Shown in pieces: positions 1 through 5,276 of a DNA stretch of 5,276 nt. The position numbers and the translations under genes were made by a program. Numbering within the stretch: position 1 is the first letter of the stretch; each line of letters begins with the position of its first letter. The notes below the pieces were generated by a model. The model had not been told where the DNA came from. It did no database searches and saw nothing but the letters and a program-made list of their open reading frames with translations. This stretch comes from Candidatus Pelagibacter sp. GTDB taxonomy: Bacteria > Pseudomonadota > Alphaproteobacteria > Pelagibacterales > Pelagibacteraceae. The stretch spans positions 1 to 5,276 of the forward strand of contig JAOHFB010000039.1 in the NCBI GenBank assembly GCA_028097785.1, read 5' to 3'.

Positions 1-107
1 CTCATGATGAAAATAACAAATTTAAAACTGGCGATAAAGTTTCTATTATAGAAAGCAAACCTTTTTCTAAAAATAAAAAATTCCAAGTAATGGAGAATAA
101 TAAATAA
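1..107 (+). CDS. rpsQ: 30S ribosomal protein uS17 (S17), 3' end only
   Basis: The window opens inside this gene; the reading frame starts at base 3 and encodes the last 34 residues, ending at TAA (105-107). The visible part begins HDENN, then has a GDKVSI segment and a [12 protein letters not shown] segment. These match the C-terminal half of uS17, where the family has HDENN, GD-V-I and a P-SK-K stretch. uS17 is a primary-binding small-subunit protein with an OB fold that contacts 16S rRNA. Its place just before rplN is the usual one. The stop codon shares its last A with the rplN start (TAATG), so translation is probably coupled. The N-terminus lies outside the window, so total length cannot be judged. 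Confidence 0.93.
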   Translation, partial: HDENNKFKTGDKVSIIESKPFSKNKKFQVMENNK

Positions 108-475
108 TGATTGGTGTACAAACAGAGTTACAAGTAGCAGACAATACAGGTGCTAAAAGAATAGAGTGCATAAAAGTACTTGGAGGATCTAAAAGAAGAT
201 ATGCAAGTATTGGCGATACAATTGTAATTGCTGTTAAGGAAGCAATACCAAAAGGTAAAGTAAAAAAAGGTACGGTACATAAAGCAGTTGTAGTAAGAGT
301 TAAAAAAGGTATTCACCGAAATGATGGTTCAAAAGTTAAATTTGACAATAATGCTGCAGTTTTAGTTGATGATAAAGGAGAACCGGTTGGAACTAGGATT
401 TTTGGTCCTGTAACTAGAGAATTAAGAAGTAGAGGGCAAATGAAAATAATTTCATTAGCGCCGGAGGTTTTATAA
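107..475 (+). CDS. rplN: 50S ribosomal protein uL14 (L14)
   Basis: Complete, 122 residues, about the usual length (123 in E. coli). uL14 sits on the face of the large subunit that meets the small subunit and binds 23S rRNA near bridge B8. Family hallmarks are visible: VADNTGAKR (residues 10-18), [13 protein letters not shown] (21-33), [12 protein letters not shown] (44-55), and the nearly invariant tail [12 protein letters not shown] (95-106) ending ISLAPEVL. The ATG overlaps the rpsQ stop by one base; a GGAG at 92-95 lies 11 bases upstream, within the end of rpsQ, and supports this start. The gene is followed by one spacer base and rplX. Nothing is missing or unusual. Confidence 0.98.
   Translation: MIGVQTELQVADNTGAKRIECIKVLGGSKRRYASIGDTIVIAVKEAIPKGKVKKGTVHKAVVVRVKKGIHRNDGSKVKFDNNAAVLVDDKGEPVGTRIFGPVTRELRSRGQMKIISLAPEVL
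463..467 (+). promoter_or_regulatory. Strong Shine-Dalgarno for rplX inside the end of rplN
   Basis: GGAGG lies 9 bases before the rplX ATG at 477. It falls within the last codons of rplN (the Pro-Glu-Val part of APEVL), so the same bases serve coding and ribosome binding. It fixes the rplX start and is one of the best ribosome binding sites in the window. Confidence 0.8.
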
Positions 476-476
476 A

Positions 477-722
477 ATGATTAAAAAAGGTCTAAAAGTA
501 AGAGTTTTAACAGGTAAAGACAAAAAAAAAGAAGGCGAAGTAATTGAAATTGATAGACCAAATAATAGAGCAAAAGTTAAAGAGATAAATATGGTGAAAA
601 AACATGTAAAAACCACAAAAGAGAAAAAAGGTGGAATTGTATCCAAAGAAAGCTTTATTCATCTATCAAACCTTAAGTTAATTGACGAAAAAGTTTCAAA
701 AAAAGTAGAGGCTAAAAAATAA
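477..722 (+). CDS. rplX: 50S ribosomal protein uL24 (L24), short form
   Basis: Complete, 81 residues; the usual bacterial protein has about 100-105 (104 in E. coli). uL24 binds the 5' region of 23S rRNA and starts large-subunit assembly. The KOW motif is clear near the N-terminus ([15 protein letters not shown], residues 8-22). It is followed by the conserved INMVKKH (38-44), GGIV (52-55) and an HLSNLKLID strand (62-70), which match the INLVKKH, GGIV and VSNV elements of the family. After that the protein ends in a lysine-rich tail, [10 protein letters not shown]. The usual final segment, with an R-G/V-F-x-x-E-D-G-K-K-V-R pattern, is absent. The stop overlaps the rplE start (TAATG). A run of nine A at 522-530 encodes Lys codons and keeps the frame. 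The identity is secure; the short C-terminus is the odd feature. Confidence 0.95.
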   Translation: MIKKGLKVRVLTGKDKKKEGEVIEIDRPNNRAKVKEINMVKKHVKTTKEKKGGIVSKESFIHLSNLKLIDEKVSKKVEAKK

Positions 723-1276
723 TGACACCAAGATTAAAAGAAACTTACAGTAAAGAAATTCAACCAGCTTTAAAAGACAGCCTGGGTTTAAAAAATATTT
801 TTATGGTGCCTAGAATTGAAAAAATTGTTCTAAATATGGGCCTTGGATTAGACGGTGCTGATGCTAAAATTTTAAAAGCTGCAGAAGAAGATATGGGAAA
901 AATTACTGGTCAAAAACCTGTAATTACAAAATTTAAGAAATCTGTAGCAAATTTCAAAACAAGAAAAGGATCAAATGCAGGGCTAAAAGTAACTCTTAGA
1001 AAAAATAAAATGTACGAGTTTATTGATCGATTAGTAAATATTGCATTACCTAGAATTAAAGACTTTAGAGGTTTATCTCCTAAAGGTTTTGATAAATTTG
1101 GTAATTATACATTTGGAATAAAAGAACATATCATTTTCCCAGAGGTAAGCTTTGATAGAGCCGATAAAGTACGTGGTCTTGATATTGTGGTAGTAATTAA
1201 AGCTTTGAATAAAGATCATGCATTTGCTTTATTGGAAAAAATGAATTTTCCATTTATTAAAAAAGGAGACAATTAA
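722..1276 (+). CDS. rplE: 50S ribosomal protein uL5 (L5)
   Basis: Complete, 184 residues (179 in E. coli). uL5 binds 5S rRNA and with uL18 anchors the central protuberance of the large subunit; it also contacts P-site tRNA and the small-subunit head. Visible hallmarks are RIEKIVLNMGLG (residues 31-42), the ITGQKPVITKFKKSVANFK segment (61-79), RKGSNAGLKVTLR (81-93), LPRIKDFRGL (109-118), GNYTFGIKEHIIFPE (127-141) and RGLDIVVV (151-158), with the typical NFPF near the end. The ATG overlaps the rplX stop by one base; GAGG at 708-711 is a suitable ribosome binding site. In E. coli the S8 repressor binds the mRNA around the start of this gene. Here that region is coding on both sides, and I see no clear hairpin. 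Confidence 0.98.
   Translation: MTPRLKETYSKEIQPALKDSLGLKNIFMVPRIEKIVLNMGLGLDGADAKILKAAEEDMGKITGQKPVITKFKKSVANFKTRKGSNAGLKVTLRKNKMYEFIDRLVNIALPRIKDFRGLSPKGFDKFGNYTFGIKEHIIFPEVSFDRADKVRGLDIVVVIKALNKDHAFALLEKMNFPFIKKGDN
1263..1268 (+). promoter_or_regulatory. Shine-Dalgarno for rpsN
   Basis: AAGGAG lies 10 bases upstream of the rpsN ATG at 1279 and within the last codons of rplE. It is close to the consensus and confirms the start chosen. Confidence 0.78.
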
Positions 1277-1278
1277 AA

Positions 1279-1584
1279 ATGGCAAAAGTTAGCGCTGTAA
1301 ACAAGAATGATAAAAGAATTAAACTGTCTGACAGACTTTATAAAAAAAGACAAAGTCTAAAAAAAATTATTATGGATAAAAAATTACCATTAGAAGAGAG
1401 ATTTAAAGCGCAGCAAAAACTATCTCAAATGCCACGAAATTCTGCAAAAACTAGAGTAATGAATAGATGTAAGATTACAGGTAGACCACACGGAGTTTAT
1501 AGAAAATTAAAAATATCAAGAATAGCTTTAAGGGACTTAGGTTTAGCTGGATTAATTCCAGGAATGACTAAGTCAAGCTGGTAG
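1279..1584 (+). CDS. rpsN: 30S ribosomal protein uS14 (S14), zinc-free long form
   Basis: Complete, 101 residues, the same length as E. coli S14. uS14 binds late in the head of the small subunit, near uS3 and uS10. The protein starts MAKVS and has the family core NRCKITGRPHG (residues 62-72), then RKLKISRIALRDL (75-87), and ends IPGMTKSSW. Only one cysteine (C64) is present, so the paired CxxC zinc ribbon of the short 61-residue S14 type is missing. This is the C-minus form typical of Proteobacteria, and it argues against most Firmicutes. The ATG is 2 bases after the rplE stop. The gene ends with TAG, the only stop in this window that is not TAA. Confidence 0.98.
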   Translation: MAKVSAVNKNDKRIKLSDRLYKKRQSLKKIIMDKKLPLEERFKAQQKLSQMPRNSAKTRVMNRCKITGRPHGVYRKLKISRIALRDLGLAGLIPGMTKSSW

Positions 1585-1590
1585 AAAGGA
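1585..1590 (+). promoter_or_regulatory. Shine-Dalgarno for rpsH
   Basis: AAAGGA starts directly after the rpsN stop and ends 5 bases before the rpsH ATG at 1596. The 11-base gap between rpsN and rpsH is the longest in the window and is largely taken up by this site. Confidence 0.72.
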
Positions 1591-1595
1591 ATATT

Positions 1596-1991
1596 ATGAG
1601 TTTAAGTGACCCAATTGGAGATATGATAGCAAGAGTAAAAAATGCTCAAGCAAGAAACCATAAAAAAGTAGCATTACCATCTTCAAACTTTAAAACTAAA
1701 ATAGCTGACATCCTAAAGAATGAAGGTTTTATTAAAGATTTTAAAATAGATTCAGAAGATAAAAAACCAACTTTATCTTTAGAACTTAAGTATCACTCAG
1801 GAAACCCTGTTATTAGTGCTTTTGAACGTGTATCTAAACCGGGTAGAAGAATTTTTTCTAGCGCTGAAAGCTTACCAAAAGTTAACAATGGTTTAGGTAT
1901 TGCTATTGTCTCTACTCCTAAAGGTGTAATGACAGACATAGACGCAAGGAAACAACGTGTTGGTGGCGAGATAATTTGTAAGGTATTTTAA
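1596..1991 (+). CDS. rpsH: 30S ribosomal protein uS8 (S8)
   Basis: Complete, 131 residues (130 in E. coli). uS8 is a primary 16S rRNA-binding protein of the central domain (helix 21). In E. coli it also represses spc operon translation by binding its mRNA at rplE. The N-terminal domain shows DPIGDMIARVKNAQ (residues 5-18), VALPSSNFK (25-33) and ILKNEGFI (39-46). The RNA-binding C-terminal domain has VSKPGRRIF (79-87) and the family signature GLGIAIVSTPKGVMTD (99-114) followed by ARKQRVGGEIIC (117-128). All the expected conserved elements are present. The stop overlaps the rplF ATG (TAATG). Whether it is autoregulatory here cannot be told from sequence. Confidence 0.98.
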   Translation: MSLSDPIGDMIARVKNAQARNHKKVALPSSNFKTKIADILKNEGFIKDFKIDSEDKKPTLSLELKYHSGNPVISAFERVSKPGRRIFSSAESLPKVNNGLGIAIVSTPKGVMTDIDARKQRVGGEIICKVF

Positions 1992-2530
1992 TGTCTAAAA
2001 TTGGTAAAATAAGTATTTCTATCCCTGAAAAAGTTAAAGTTGTATTGGCTGGTAATATGCTAAATATTGAAGGTCCATTAGGAAAAAAATCTATCGATAT
2101 TGATTTAGAGATGTTCAATCTTGATATCAAAGATGGAAAAGAAATATCAATTAAACCAAAAAAAATTGATCAAAATTCAAAAAGACTTTGGGGAATGAAC
2201 AGAAGTTTGATTAATAATGCAGTAATTGGATCAAGCACAGGCTATGAAAAAACTTTAGAACTAGTTGGTGTTGGTTATAGAGCTGCCTTAAAAGGAAAAC
2301 AGCTAAATCTTCAGCTTGGTTATAGTCATGATATTGATTATGACATACCGGAAGGAATTAAAATTGAAGTTGAAAAACAAACAACTTTGAAAATTTCTGG
2401 ATCAGACAAACAGCAAGTTGGATCTGTTGCTTCAAAAATTAAAACATATAGAAAAATTGAGCCTTACAAAGGTAAGGGGATTAGAGAAAAAGGACAGTAT
2501 GTTCTTAAAAAAGAAGGAAAGAAAAAATAA
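1991..2530 (+). CDS. rplF: 50S ribosomal protein uL6 (L6)
   Basis: Complete, 179 residues (177 in E. coli). uL6 lies near the base of the L7/L12 stalk, next to the sarcin-ricin loop and factor-binding site. The N-terminus [17 protein letters not shown] matches the family opening (M-S-R-I-G-K, then IP-x-x-V). Two related domains follow, with the first ending around [15 protein letters not shown] (residues 64-78). The second starts at [15 protein letters not shown] (84-98), where the family has the same VGVGYRA element, and contains the 23S-binding signature EPYKGKGIR (157-165) before a lysine-rich tail. The ATG overlaps the rpsH stop; AAGG at 1980-1983 is a modest ribosome binding site. The stop overlaps rplR. 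Confidence 0.98.
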   Translation: MSKIGKISISIPEKVKVVLAGNMLNIEGPLGKKSIDIDLEMFNLDIKDGKEISIKPKKIDQNSKRLWGMNRSLINNAVIGSSTGYEKTLELVGVGYRAALKGKQLNLQLGYSHDIDYDIPEGIKIEVEKQTTLKISGSDKQQVGSVASKIKTYRKIEPYKGKGIREKGQYVLKKEGKKK

Positions 2531-2886
2531 TGAAACTAAATACAAGCATTAGAAAAAGATTTAGAGTTAGCAATAAAGTCAAAAAAGTTGCTTCTAAAGA
2601 TAGATTCAGACTATGTATTTCTAGATCATCAAAGAATATTTCTGCACAAATAATTGATGATATTAACAAAGTTACATTGTTATCTGCTTCCTCTGTTGAA
2701 AAGGATATTAAGTCTGGAGATAAAGTAAATAAAACTGAACTTTCTAAGATTGTTGCAACAAAACTTGCGAAAAAAGCTCAAGAGAAAAAAATTACTAAGA
2801 TTTATTTTGATAGAGGTATCTATAGATATCACGGCAGAGTAAAAGTATTTGCTGAAACCTTACGAGAAAATGGAATGGAATTTTAA
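2530..2886 (+). CDS. rplR: 50S ribosomal protein uL18 (L18)
   Basis: Complete, 118 residues (117 in E. coli). uL18 binds 5S rRNA and, with uL5, attaches it to the large subunit. The basic N-terminal tail (residues 1-25, rich in Lys and Arg) is typical and contacts 5S rRNA. The core then shows [17 protein letters not shown] (27-43) and SASSVEK (52-58). The highly conserved end is [26 protein letters not shown] (residues 93-118). The family usually has FDRxGxxYHGRV here, so the match is strong. The ATG overlaps the rplF stop; AAGGA at 2514-2518 is the probable ribosome binding site. Two bases separate its stop from rpsE. Confidence 0.98.
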   Translation: MKLNTSIRKRFRVSNKVKKVASKDRFRLCISRSSKNISAQIIDDINKVTLLSASSVEKDIKSGDKVNKTELSKIVATKLAKKAQEKKITKIYFDRGIYRYHGRVKVFAETLRENGMEF

Positions 2887-2888
2887 TT

Positions 2889-3404
2889 ATGGAAAATTTT
2901 AAAGATAAAAAAACAGACGATATTTTAGAAAAATTGGTTCACATAAACCGTATTACAAAAGTAGTAAAAGGTGGACGTAGATTTGGTTTTTCAGCACTAG
3001 TTGTTGTTGGAAATCAAGCTGGTAAAATTGGAATAGCACACGCGAAAGCTAAACAGGTGCCTGATGCAATTAAAAAAGCCAATGAAGTAGCCAGAAGAAA
3101 ATTGATACATATACCTTTAAGAGAAGGTAGAACAATTCATCATGATGTTAAAGCAAAAGATGGTTCAGGCAGAATTGTTTTAAGAGCCGCATCTAAAGGA
3201 ACAGGCATTATTGCTGGTGGTCCCGTTAGAGCTGTTTGTGAAGTATTAGGAGTTAAAGATATTGTTGCTAAATCAATGGGAACTTCGAATGCACATAATG
3301 TTATTAGAGCTACTATGAAAGCTTTACTTAAACAAAATTCACCAAAACAAATTTCAGCAATCAGAAATAAAAAAATTTCTGAAATAGTGGAGAAAAGAGG
3401 ATAA
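2889..3404 (+). CDS. rpsE: 30S ribosomal protein uS5 (S5)
   Basis: Complete, 171 residues (167 in E. coli). uS5 lines the mRNA entry tunnel and affects decoding accuracy; its N-terminal loop is where spectinomycin-resistance changes arise in E. coli. The double-stranded-RNA-binding-like domain has the loop INRITKVVKGGRRFGFSALV (residues 19-38) and the GKIGIAHAKAKQVPDAIKKA segment (45-64). The C-terminal domain shows GSGRIVLRAASKGTGIIAGG (92-111), VRAVCEVLGVKDIVAKSMGTSN (113-134) and NVIRATMKAL (137-146). It ends with an ordinary uS5 tail, with no extra domain attached. The stop overlaps the rplO ATG by one base. In most Proteobacteria rpmD (uL30) lies between these two genes, and it is missing here. 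Confidence 0.98.
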   Translation: MENFKDKKTDDILEKLVHINRITKVVKGGRRFGFSALVVVGNQAGKIGIAHAKAKQVPDAIKKANEVARRKLIHIPLREGRTIHHDVKAKDGSGRIVLRAASKGTGIIAGGPVRAVCEVLGVKDIVAKSMGTSNAHNVIRATMKALLKQNSPKQISAIRNKKISEIVEKRG

Positions 3405-3856
3405 TGATTACTTTAAACACCAAAGATAAAATCAATAAATCAAAAATGCGTGTTGGTAGAGGTATTGGTTCTGGCAAAGGTAAAACTTCAGGAAGAGGTG
3501 TTAAGGGTCAAAAATCAAGATCAGGTGTTGCAATTAAAGCTTTTGAAGGTGGACAAATGCCACTATACAGAAGACTACCTAAAAGAGGTTTTAATCCTAT
3601 TTCGAGAACTAACATAGCAATAATGAATTTAGAAAAAATTCAGTCATTTATTAATGAAAAAACAATTAACCCTAGCGATACTATAAATATGGAGTTGCTT
3701 AAAAAACTTAAGCTAATTAATAAAAACTCTCAGAAATTAAAGATACTTGGAACTGGAGAGATTAAAGATAAAGTCAACATAGAAGCAGACTTAGCATCCA
3801 AATCAGCAATAGAAAAACTAGAGAAAATTAGTGGATCTATTCAATTGAAAAAATAA
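3404..3856 (+). CDS. rplO: 50S ribosomal protein uL15 (L15)
   Basis: Complete, 150 residues (144 in E. coli). uL15 is a late-assembling large-subunit protein whose long glycine- and arginine-rich N-terminal extension threads into 23S rRNA. That extension is clear: RVGRGIGSGKGKTSGRGVKG (residues 16-35), then QKSRSGVAIKAFEGGQMPLYRRLPKRGF (36-63). The globular end holds KILGTGEIKDKVNIEADLASKSAIEKLEK (113-141), matching the family pattern KxLGxGE...V.A...S..A...IE. The usual Gly-Gly of the signature end is Ser-Gly here. The ATG directly overlaps the rpsE stop; GGAG at 3389-3392 and GAGG at 3397-3400 are candidate ribosome binding sites. The next gene, secY, starts 9 bases after the stop. Confidence 0.97.
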   Translation: MITLNTKDKINKSKMRVGRGIGSGKGKTSGRGVKGQKSRSGVAIKAFEGGQMPLYRRLPKRGFNPISRTNIAIMNLEKIQSFINEKTINPSDTINMELLKKLKLINKNSQKLKILGTGEIKDKVNIEADLASKSAIEKLEKISGSIQLKK

Positions 3857-3865
3857 TATATTTCA

Positions 3866-5146
3866 ATGAGTGCGTCTTCATCATCAAACGATTTAAGAAA
3901 TAGAATACTTTTTACCATCTTCATTTTAGCAGTTTATAGATTTGGAACTTTTGTACCATTACCTGGAATAGATCCAGAGCAGCTTAAGATTATGATGGAT
4001 GGTAACCAAAAAGGTTTACTTGGAATGTTCAATGTTTTTGCTGGTGGTGCCGTTAGTAGAATGGCTATTTTTGCGCTTGGTATAATGCCATATATTTCTT
4101 CAGCAATTATTGTTCAGTTGTTAACAGGTGTTTCTGAATATTTTAAAAATTTAAAAGCTCAAGGCGAAACTGGAAGAGCAAAAATTACACAAATTACAAG
4201 ATATGGAACTGTATTATTAGCAACAGTCCAAGGTTATGGATTGTCTGTTGGTTTAGAGTCTTCAGCAGATCTCGTAATAAATCCTGGTGCTTTTTTTAAA
4301 ATTACAACCGTCACTACTATAGTAGCTGGAACGATGTTTCTAATGTGGTTAGGTGAACAAATAACACAAAGGGGAATAGGTAATGGTATTTCTTTAATAA
4401 TTTTTGCAGGTATAGTTGCAGAAATTCCTAGAGCTCTTGTTACAACTTTTGAACTTGGTAGAACAGGTGCGGTTTCAACATTTATGATTTTAGCTATTTT
4501 TGTACTGCTAGTAGCAACAATTTTATTTGTAGTATTTATGGAAAGAGCGTTAAGAAAAATCTTAATTAACTACCCAAAAAGACAAATGGGAAATAAAATG
4601 TATGGAGGTGAGTCATCTCATTTACCACTTAAAATTAACCAGGCTGGTGTAATCCCTGCAATCTTTGCTTCAGCTTTACTTTTATTACCAGTTACTTTTT
4701 CAAATTTTTCATTTTCAAGTAATGATACTTTTTTAAACCTAAGTTCATACTTTACTCAAGGACAGCCTCTTTACATGCTGTTATATGCATCAGGAATTAT
4801 ATTTTTTACTTTTTTTTATACTTCAATAACTTTCAATCCAACAGAAACTGCTGATAATTTAAGAAAATATGGAGGTTTTGTTCCAGGAATAAGACCAGGT
4901 GAGAGCACTGCATTATATATTCAAAACATTTCAACTAAATTAACTACAATAGGTGCATTATATTTAACTTTAGTTTGTTTAATGCCAGAATTTTTAATTG
5001 CTAATTATCCAATACCTTTTTATTTAGGTGGCGCTTCAATTTTGATTGTTGTAGTAGTTGCTATTGATACGGTAACTCAAATTCAAACCAGATTAATGAG
5101 TTCTCAATACGAACAATTAATCAAGAAAACAAAATTTGGTAAATAA
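3866..5146 (+). CDS. secY: SecY, channel subunit of the Sec protein translocase
   Basis: Complete, 426 residues (443 in E. coli). SecY forms the inner-membrane pore through which SecA- or ribosome-driven proteins are exported or inserted, together with SecE and SecG. Ten membrane segments can be placed at roughly 14-32, 67-88, 112-132, 144-163, 172-192, 203-224, 259-278, 301-321, 357-375 and 386-404. Landmarks include YRFGTFVPLPGI (24-35), the plug region MFNVFAGGAVSRMAIF (54-69) and GEQITQRGIGNGIS (163-176). The cytosolic loop ERALRKILINYPKRQ (226-240) and FNPTETADNLRK (323-334) with FVPGIRPGE (338-346) also match. R343 corresponds to the E. coli Arg357 needed for SecA-driven export. The N-terminus is short: a Ser-rich MSASSSSNDL replaces the longer amphipathic start. 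The frame is closed by the rplO stop just upstream, so no earlier start exists. No Shine-Dalgarno is visible in the 9-base gap or just before it. Confidence 0.98.
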   Translation: MSASSSSNDLRNRILFTIFILAVYRFGTFVPLPGIDPEQLKIMMDGNQKGLLGMFNVFAGGAVSRMAIFALGIMPYISSAIIVQLLTGVSEYFKNLKAQGETGRAKITQITRYGTVLLATVQGYGLSVGLESSADLVINPGAFFKITTVTTIVAGTMFLMWLGEQITQRGIGNGISLIIFAGIVAEIPRALVTTFELGRTGAVSTFMILAIFVLLVATILFVVFMERALRKILINYPKRQMGNKMYGGESSHLPLKINQAGVIPAIFASALLLLPVTFSNFSFSSNDTFLNLSSYFTQGQPLYMLLYASGIIFFTFFYTSITFNPTETADNLRKYGGFVPGIRPGESTALYIQNISTKLTTIGALYLTLVCLMPEFLIANYPIPFYLGGASILIVVVVAIDTVTQIQTRLMSSQYEQLIKKTKFGK

Positions 5147-5276
5147 GTGAACATTATTTTATTTGGGCCTCCAGGCGCAGGTAAAGGCACTCAAGCACAA
5201 TTAATTGTTAAAAAACATAATTACTTTCAACTATCAACTGGTGACTTATTAAGAAATGAGACAAAGAAAAATACTG
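5147..5276 (+). CDS. adk: Adenylate kinase, 5' end only
   Basis: Runs off the window; 43 complete codons are visible. Adenylate kinase converts ATP + AMP to 2 ADP in the cytosol and keeps the adenylate pools balanced. The start reads [16 protein letters not shown], with the P-loop (Walker A) GPPGAGKGT at residues 7-15. It is followed by STGDLLR (30-36), the AMP-binding segment found in all adenylate kinases (E. coli has STGDMLR). The start codon is GTG, placed directly after the secY TAA with no gap, and no convincing Shine-Dalgarno precedes it. Translation therefore probably depends on ribosomes finishing secY. No other start fits, because the P-loop must lie about seven residues from the N-terminus. 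The secY-adk order is common in Alphaproteobacteria; rpsM would be expected downstream. Confidence 0.95.
   Translation, partial: MNIILFGPPGAGKGTQAQLIVKKHNYFQLSTGDLLRNETKKNT

Noticed and set aside
128..316. Open frame of 62 codons on the - strand inside rplN
   Set aside because: It lies wholly inside a firmly identified gene; its Phe-, Tyr-, Asn- and Cys-rich translation is what the complement of A-rich Lys codons produces, and it matches no family I know.
522..530. Run of nine A in rplX as a possible slippage or frameshift site
   Set aside because: The unslipped frame gives the conserved KOW region on both sides, so no shift is needed. Such runs are expected from Lys-rich proteins in A+T-rich DNA.
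1918..2130. Open frame of 70 codons on the - strand across rpsH and rplF
   Set aside because: It is antisense to two well-conserved ribosomal genes, has no recognisable motif and no separate ribosome binding site; it is a shadow.
3404..3450. uL30 fused to the end of uS5 or the start of uL15
   Set aside because: uS5 ends with its ordinary tail and the uL15 N-terminus leads straight into the family's Gly/Arg-rich extension; neither has extra residues with an uL30 pattern.
3845..3862. TTGAAA followed by TATATT before secY as an internal promoter
   Set aside because: The two boxes are only 6 bases apart, far from the roughly 17 needed; in such A+T-rich DNA this resemblance is expected by chance.
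4802..4817. T runs in secY as a possible frameshift
   Set aside because: The normal frame reads Phe-rich membrane segment 8 and continues into the conserved FNPTETADNLRK loop, so the gene is intact.

Overview
This window is an unbroken stretch of a bacterial spc-type ribosomal protein operon, all on the + strand. The order is rpsQ (3' end only), rplN, rplX, rplE, rpsN, rpsH, rplF, rplR, rpsE, rplO, secY and adk (5' end only). Every gene was identified from family-specific motifs and its expected place in the operon. The window holds no mobile element, RNA gene, CRISPR array, terminator or convincing promoter, and no gap between genes is longer than 11 bases.

The DNA is A+T-rich (sampled lines range from about 27% to 48% G+C, most near 30%) and very compact. 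Five junctions are TAATG overlaps, where the last A of the TAA stop is the first base of the next ATG. adk starts on the base after the secY stop. The uS14 protein is the long, zinc-free 101-residue form, which argues against most Firmicutes. The secY-adk order, without rpmJ between them, is common in Alphaproteobacteria. Together these suggest a streamlined, A+T-rich alphaproteobacterium, with SAR11 (Pelagibacterales)-like marine bacteria the best guess. Other A+T-rich alphaproteobacteria, including Rickettsiales relatives, cannot be excluded from this sequence alone.

Layout: 1-107 is the tail of uS17. Positions 107-1276 carry three large-subunit proteins (uL14, uL24, uL5), 1279-1991 two small-subunit proteins (uS14, uS8), and 1991-2886 uL6 and uL18. 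Positions 2889-3856 carry uS5 and uL15, 3866-5146 the SecY translocon channel, and 5147-5276 the start of adenylate kinase. Nine complete ribosomal proteins and the membrane channel are therefore probably made from one message in coupled, balanced amounts. Adenylate kinase joins them as a growth-linked energy enzyme.

The region is mostly ordinary. Points worth a second look are the absence of rpmD (uL30) from its usual slot between rpsE and rplO, a uL24 lacking the usual C-terminal segment, the lack of room for a classical intergenic S8 repressor site at rplX/rplE, and a SecY with a shortened N-terminus and no visible Shine-Dalgarno. I see no sign of a previously undescribed system.
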